Shown: one piece after another, positions 6,011 to 8,931 of the stretch
How positions within the stretch are numbered: the first letter of the stretch is position 1
Layout: every line of letters begins with the position of its first letter
The notes under the pieces: model-generated
Seen by the model: only the letters and a program-made list of their open reading frames with translations
Databases searched by the model: none
Told to the model about the DNA's origin: nothing
Source of the DNA: Candidatus Latescibacterota bacterium
GTDB taxonomy: Bacteria; Latescibacterota; UBA2968; UBA8231
DNA: 8,931 bases
Assembly (NCBI GenBank): GCA_021295675.1
Contig: JAGWBY010000024.1
Coordinates: 38,319-47,249 of the forward strand
Direction of reading: 5' to 3'
Program-made: the position numbers and the translations under genes

Positions 6011-8290
6011 TCAGGGCTGCTCGGCAAAGCGATGGAAGCGGTCTATTTCCAAATCCGAGTACACTTGCTGTATGCCAGTGGGCCAGCGGATTTCGAGGGT
6101 ATCGACGCGGGTGCGCGCTCCCAAGCCGAGGGTCGGGGATAAGCTGTTGGACGACCCAAATCCCGGACCGCTGCTGATTTCCACGACCCCGAGCAGATCT
6201 TGCGCGCGCAGGCGCAACTGCGCGCCGATGGCCTGAGGTCCTAAATCCACGCCGAGAAAGTGGTTGTGGTGGCCCTCGTTGCGGTACAGGCTGTTGGCCC
6301 ACAGGTCGCCTGGGTAGTGGCCCCCGACCGCGGTATAGAGGTCGAGATCGCCGTCGAGGTCGTAGTCGGCAAAACCCACGCCGTGTCCCTTGCCCGGGTT
6401 GCCCACGCCGGCCGCGGCGGTGACGTCGGCGAAGCGGTCGCCGCGATTGTGGAACAGCGTATTGGGTTCAAAGCGCGCCATTATGGGGCCGCCGTTGGTC
6501 AGGTAGATGTCGATTAGACCGTCGTAGTCCACGTCGCCATAGCCCGCGCCCATCGAGCCAAAGGAGCGGGCCAAGCCCTGCTGAGGGGCGATGTCGCGGA
6601 AGGTCGTCCCGTCGTTGCGGTACAGATAGGCGCGGGTCGGGCGCAAGGCCAGCCCCGTGACCTGCGACTGCACGATGTCTTCGTAGAAGTTCATGGCCGA
6701 GACGAAAAGGTCTCTGTCTCCGTCTCCATCGCTATCGATAAAAAATCCCACGTAGCTGCCCTCGCCCGGTTTGGCCACGCCGGCCTCGGCGGTGACGTCG
6801 CGGAAGGTCGTCCCGTCGTTGCGGTAGAGGTGATTGGGGGCGGCTACGTCAATGGCGTAGAGGTCGCTGTCGCCGTCGCCGTCGTAGTCGCCGCAGGTCA
6901 CGCCGAGGGTCTTGCCGCGATAGGCCACGCCAGCCTGCTCGCCGCGGTCGGCAAAGGTTCCGTCTCCTTGGTTGTGGTACAGGCGGTTGGGCCGTCCGCT
7001 GCCGGTGATACCCGAGGCCACGTACAGATCTGGCAGGCCGTCGTTGTCGTAGTCGATCCAGACGGCCATGAAGCTGTCGTCCGAGCCGGCGACACCGGCT
7101 TGGGGCGCGACGTCGGCAAAAGTTCCATCGCCTTGATTGTGGTAGAGCGAATTGGGCGCGAGACCTTCCCAAGCCTCGCGGGTGGTAAAGAGGTCTGGGT
7201 AGCCGTCGCCATCGTAGTCTGCGGCAATGGCTGCCCAGCCGCCGCGCGGGTCTGCGAGGTTGGCTGCGGCCGATACGTCGGCAAAGCGGTCGTTGTCGTC
7301 GTTGCGGTAGAGTGCGTGCGGGGCTTGGATGCCTGCGGCGAAGATGTCTGGGTCTCCGTCGGTGTCGTAGTCGAGCCACGCCACGCCGCGCCCCCGATCG
7401 CGCTTGCCGACGCCAGCCGTTGCAGCCACATCGGTAAAGCGCACAGGCGACGCCTCGGCCAGGGGTGCCAAGCCGATCTGATAGGCCGGTTCAAGATCGC
7501 CCGGGTAGGTGCCGTACGCCTCGATATAGGCCAGCCGCAGGTTCCACTGGCGCACGGTGCGCTGCGGCGACGCCGGAGGCAGCACGTCAATGGCGCGCTT
7601 GTACGCGGCAACGGCCTTGGGATATTGGCGCAAGTGGTGGTGGGCCGCGCCCAATAGGAAGGATAGATACACATCGTCCGGTCGCTCGGTGAGCAAGGTG
7701 TCAAGGCGAGCGGCCGCACCGGCAAAATCGCCCAAACGCAAGAGCGAAGCGGCCTTGCCAGAACGCGCTCGGTAGTGCTTGGGATCGACGGCGAGGATGG
7801 CTTCGTACTGGGCGAGGGCACCTGCGGCGTCGGGTTGGTCTTGCGTCATCAGAAGGTCGGCGTATGCCATGCAGGCGACCGCGTTGCCAGGGAAAGCTGT
7901 TACGAGAGAGTCGAAAAGCGCGCGCGCCTCTGCTTGACGCCCTAGTTTGCTCAGAGTTTGGGCCAATTGCAACCGGGGTTCGATGCGTGCAGGCGCAAGC
8001 TGCTGCGCACGGACGAGCGGCGACAAGGCTTGTTGGTAGCGCTTTTGTCGCAAGTAGATTTCTCCAAGCGCGAGCGCGGCCTCGTAGTGCAGGGTGTCGC
8101 GCTGGACGAGTGCTTTGAGCACGTGGGCGGCAGAGTCCAAACGGCCGGCTGCTAGGTGTTGGCGGGCCTGTTGGTAGCGCTGGGCGCTCTGCGCGGGAAG
8201 GGGTGGCTCGGAGGCGCAGCCCAACAAGGCGGCGAGCGCGATACCTATGCGCGTTGGCGTCTTTGACAGTGGATACATTTTGCGCTGCAT
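6011..8290 (-). CDS. CRTAC1-type lipoprotein: TPR domain, seven FG-GAP/VCBS repeats, ASPIC/UnbV domain
   Basis: This 759-residue protein has a signal peptide with basic N-region (R3, K4, K10, R14) and the lipobox LLGC (C25). An N-terminal TPR region follows (about 35-240). Next come seven FG-GAP/VCBS repeats, each marked by a calcium-binding loop of the DxDxDG type: DYDTDGDPDIF at 308, DYDGDGYPDLF 358, DYDNDGLPDLY 413, DYDGDGDSDLY 468, DSDGDGDRDLF 519, DVDYDGLIDIY 586 and DYDLDGDLDLY 642. Seven units fit a closed seven-bladed beta-propeller. The end (about 676-755) is an ASPIC/UnbV domain with SSGPGFGSSNSLSPTLGLG and EIRWPTG. Family members are extracytoplasmic and thought to bind ligands or proteins; function is unproven. 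The start ATG at 8288-8290 is the longest; M5 (8278) is possible. No SD is visible for either. It is the first gene of the likely operon. Confidence 0.9.
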   Translation of the reverse strand: MQRKMYPLSKTPTRIGIALAALLGCASEPPLPAQSAQRYQQARQHLAAGRLDSAAHVLKALVQRDTLHYEAALALGEIYLRQKRYQQALSPLVRAQQLAPARIEPRLQLAQTLSKLGRQAEARALFDSLVTAFPGNAVACMAYADLLMTQDQPDAAGALAQYEAILAVDPKHYRARSGKAASLLRLGDFAGAAARLDTLLTERPDDVYLSFLLGAAHHHLRQYPKAVAAYKRAIDVLPPASPQRTVRQWNLRLAYIEAYGTYPGDLEPAYQIGLAPLAEASPVRFTDVAATAGVGKRDRGRGVAWLDYDTDGDPDIFAAGIQAPHALYRNDDNDRFADVSAAANLADPRGGWAAIAADYDGDGYPDLFTTREAWEGLAPNSLYHNQGDGTFADVAPQAGVAGSDDSFMAVWIDYDNDGLPDLYVASGITGSGRPNRLYHNQGDGTFADRGEQAGVAYRGKTLGVTCGDYDGDGDSDLYAIDVAAPNHLYRNDGTTFRDVTAEAGVAKPGEGSYVGFFIDSDGDGDRDLFVSAMNFYEDIVQSQVTGLALRPTRAYLYRNDGTTFRDIAPQQGLARSFGSMGAGYGDVDYDGLIDIYLTNGGPIMARFEPNTLFHNRGDRFADVTAAAGVGNPGKGHGVGFADYDLDGDLDLYTAVGGHYPGDLWANSLYRNEGHHNHFLGVDLGPQAIGAQLRLRAQDLLGVVEISSGPGFGSSNSLSPTLGLGARTRVDTLEIRWPTGIQQVYSDLEIDRFHRFAEQP
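6593..6622 (-). repeat. 30-base direct repeat, copy in the sixth propeller unit
   Basis: Exact 30-base copy of the stretch at 6797-6826, lying inside the ASPIC/FG-GAP lipoprotein gene. It encodes the YRNDGTTFRD segment (about residues 557-566) that links two propeller blades. Confidence 0.7.
6797..6826 (-). repeat. 30-base direct repeat, copy in the fifth propeller unit
   Basis: Partner of the repeat at 6593-6622, identical over 30 bases and in the same reading frame, 204 bases (68 codons) away. It encodes YRNDGTTFRD at about residues 489-498. Other blades encode similar residues with more divergent codons. Confidence 0.7.
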
Positions 8291-8339
8291 AGTGTACGAA
8301 CTGAGGGGAGAATTGGCGAGTGGCGGCGGCGCAAAGCGG

Positions 8340-8368
8340 TTGATTCTCGTTGCGTTGTGCCCTATACT
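8340..8368 (+). promoter_or_regulatory. Sigma70-type promoter of the small lipoprotein gene
   Basis: TTGATT (8340-8345) and TATACT (8363-8368) are separated by exactly 17 bases, matching four and five of six consensus positions. Transcription would start near 8375, giving a leader of about 28 bases with the GGAGG ribosome site before the ATG at 8403. On the opposite strand the same spot reads TATAGG (8361-8366), a possible -10 for the divergent operon but without a recognisable -35. Confidence 0.6.
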
Positions 8369-8389
8369 TTTGCCGAACGAAAATTTTGT

Positions 8390-8394
8390 GGAGG
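8390..8394 (+). promoter_or_regulatory. Ribosome-binding site that decides the start of the small lipoprotein
   Basis: GGAGG lies eight bases before the ATG at 8403. It selects this start over the longer reading frame open from 8247, which would run into the divergent gene and place the signal peptide internally. Confidence 0.75.
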
Positions 8395-8402
8395 TACGCG
8401 CA

Positions 8403-8855
8403 ATGAAACAATGGACATGGTTGGCCCTAGCGGGCCTGTTGACGACCTTAAGCTGTGGTTCGGAGGAAGCTGTTCAATCGACGCCCGATTACGCCGATGC
8501 TTGGGTCGGCGAATACGAAGGCACCGGGGATTTTGCCCTATCCAATGGCGTCAGTGGGGAAGACCGCCCCGTTACAATAAGCATTGTGCGGGTCTCCCCT
8601 AAGCAAGTTACCGTATCTGCCACGTTGGTTTATGGCGATGGTCGCAACGATTTCATTCAGGCAATCAACATTCTCCAGCCCGACGATGCCGAGCAGATCA
8701 CCTTGGAGGTGCGCTACCTCAACGCTAAGACGGTTTATGCCTTCACCCAAGAAGAAGAAACGATCACCGGCTCCATCGCGACGAGTTCGCTCCGGCTCGG
8801 AGGAACTTGGGGTCAAGATCAGATCATGACCGCCATAGAGGCCATCCGTCAGTAG
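8403..8855 (+). CDS. Small lipoprotein of unknown function
   Basis: This 150-residue protein starts with a typical lipoprotein signal peptide: K2, a hydrophobic stretch and lipobox TLSC, with lipidation at C18. A short polar linker (about 19-32) leads into a compact region that looks rich in beta strands. It begins with WVGEYEGTGDF (34-44) and continues with alternating hydrophobic strands such as VTISIVRV, QVTVSATLVY and QITLEVRYL; a GTW motif (134-136) is near the end. The W-x-G-x-Y-x-G opening and single antiparallel domain recall lipocalin-like or small beta-barrel lipoproteins, but I do not recognise a named family. Start choice rests on the promoter, the GGAGG site and the signal peptide. 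It is divergent from the six-gene operon and its base composition is slightly less GC-rich. Confidence 0.85.
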   Translation: MKQWTWLALAGLLTTLSCGSEEAVQSTPDYADAWVGEYEGTGDFALSNGVSGEDRPVTISIVRVSPKQVTVSATLVYGDGRNDFIQAINILQPDDAEQITLEVRYLNAKTVYAFTQEEETITGSIATSSLRLGGTWGQDQIMTAIEAIRQ

Positions 8856-8864
8856 AAGCGGTTT

Positions 8865-8899
8865 CATAACTTGATAGGGGGTTGTGTTTTTTCTTTTTT
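8865..8899 (+). terminator. Probable intrinsic terminator after the small lipoprotein gene
   Basis: CATAACTT (8865-8872) can pair with GGGTTGTG (8879-8886) across a six-base loop, with three G-U pairs. It is followed by TTTTTTCTTTTTT (8887-8899). The stem is weak but the T tract is long, and the position just after the stop codon is right. An alternative wider stem pairs AGTAGAAGC (8851-8859) with GCTTCTACT (8900-8908). Confidence 0.6.
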
Positions 8900-8923
8900 G
8901 CTTCTACTCGTCTTGCTTCGCCC

Positions 8924-8931
8924 CAAGGAGT
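8924..8931 (+). promoter_or_regulatory. Possible ribosome-binding site of a gene beyond the window
   Basis: The final bases read CAAGGAGT, an SD-like sequence on the plus strand. A start codon would fall just outside the window, so this is only a hint. Confidence 0.25.

Noticed and set aside
6300..7450. Regularly spaced similar stretches resembling a CRISPR-like array
   Set aside because: They are in-frame protein repeats (FG-GAP units) with diverged codons and no constant repeat/unique spacer pattern.
6830..7657. Long plus-strand open frame opposite the propeller gene, Val/Ala/Gly-rich
   Set aside because: It is the mirror of the repeated GAC/GGC-rich calcium-loop codons; it has no ribosome site or family motif, while the minus-strand frame has a signal peptide and clear domains.
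8247..8402. Upstream extension of the small lipoprotein frame
   Set aside because: It would overlap the divergent gene and the promoter, and would bury the signal peptide; the GGAGG site points to the ATG at 8403.

Overview
The window is GC-rich, about 60% by eye, and fully bacterial in style, with SD-like ribosome sites, 4-base start/stop overlaps and intrinsic terminators. Four proteins carry lipobox signal peptides. Together with the TPR and ASPIC/UnbV (CRTAC1-type) content, this suggests an uncultured diderm bacterium, perhaps of the Latescibacterota/FCB kind. That placement is a low-confidence inference; no taxonomic marker was compared.

Left edge (1-968, minus strand): the 5' part of the RNase P RNA gene (rnpB) runs off the window. 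Just upstream of it in the same direction lies a coiled-coil zinc-ribbon protein of the COG1579 type. A strong intrinsic terminator at 939-968 closes the long transcription unit arriving from the right.

Centre (1107-8290, minus strand): six genes are packed head to tail with gaps of 1 to 52 bases or 4-base overlaps, and probably form one operon. In transcription order they are a TPR plus seven-repeat FG-GAP/ASPIC lipoprotein, a TPR lipoprotein, a second TPR lipoprotein, an Ldh2-family NAD(P)-dependent dehydrogenase with an apparently shortened middle region, and the N- and C-terminal subunits of a split transketolase. The first three should be envelope proteins and the last three cytosolic carbon-metabolism enzymes. 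The physiological link between the two halves is not known, and this is the most interesting feature of the window.

Right edge (8291-8931, plus strand): a short divergent intergenic region carries a good sigma70-type promoter. It drives a small lipoprotein of unknown function, followed by a terminator-like hairpin with a long T tract. The last bases look like the ribosome site of a further plus-strand gene beyond the window.

No tRNA, CRISPR array, insertion sequence or phage gene was seen.
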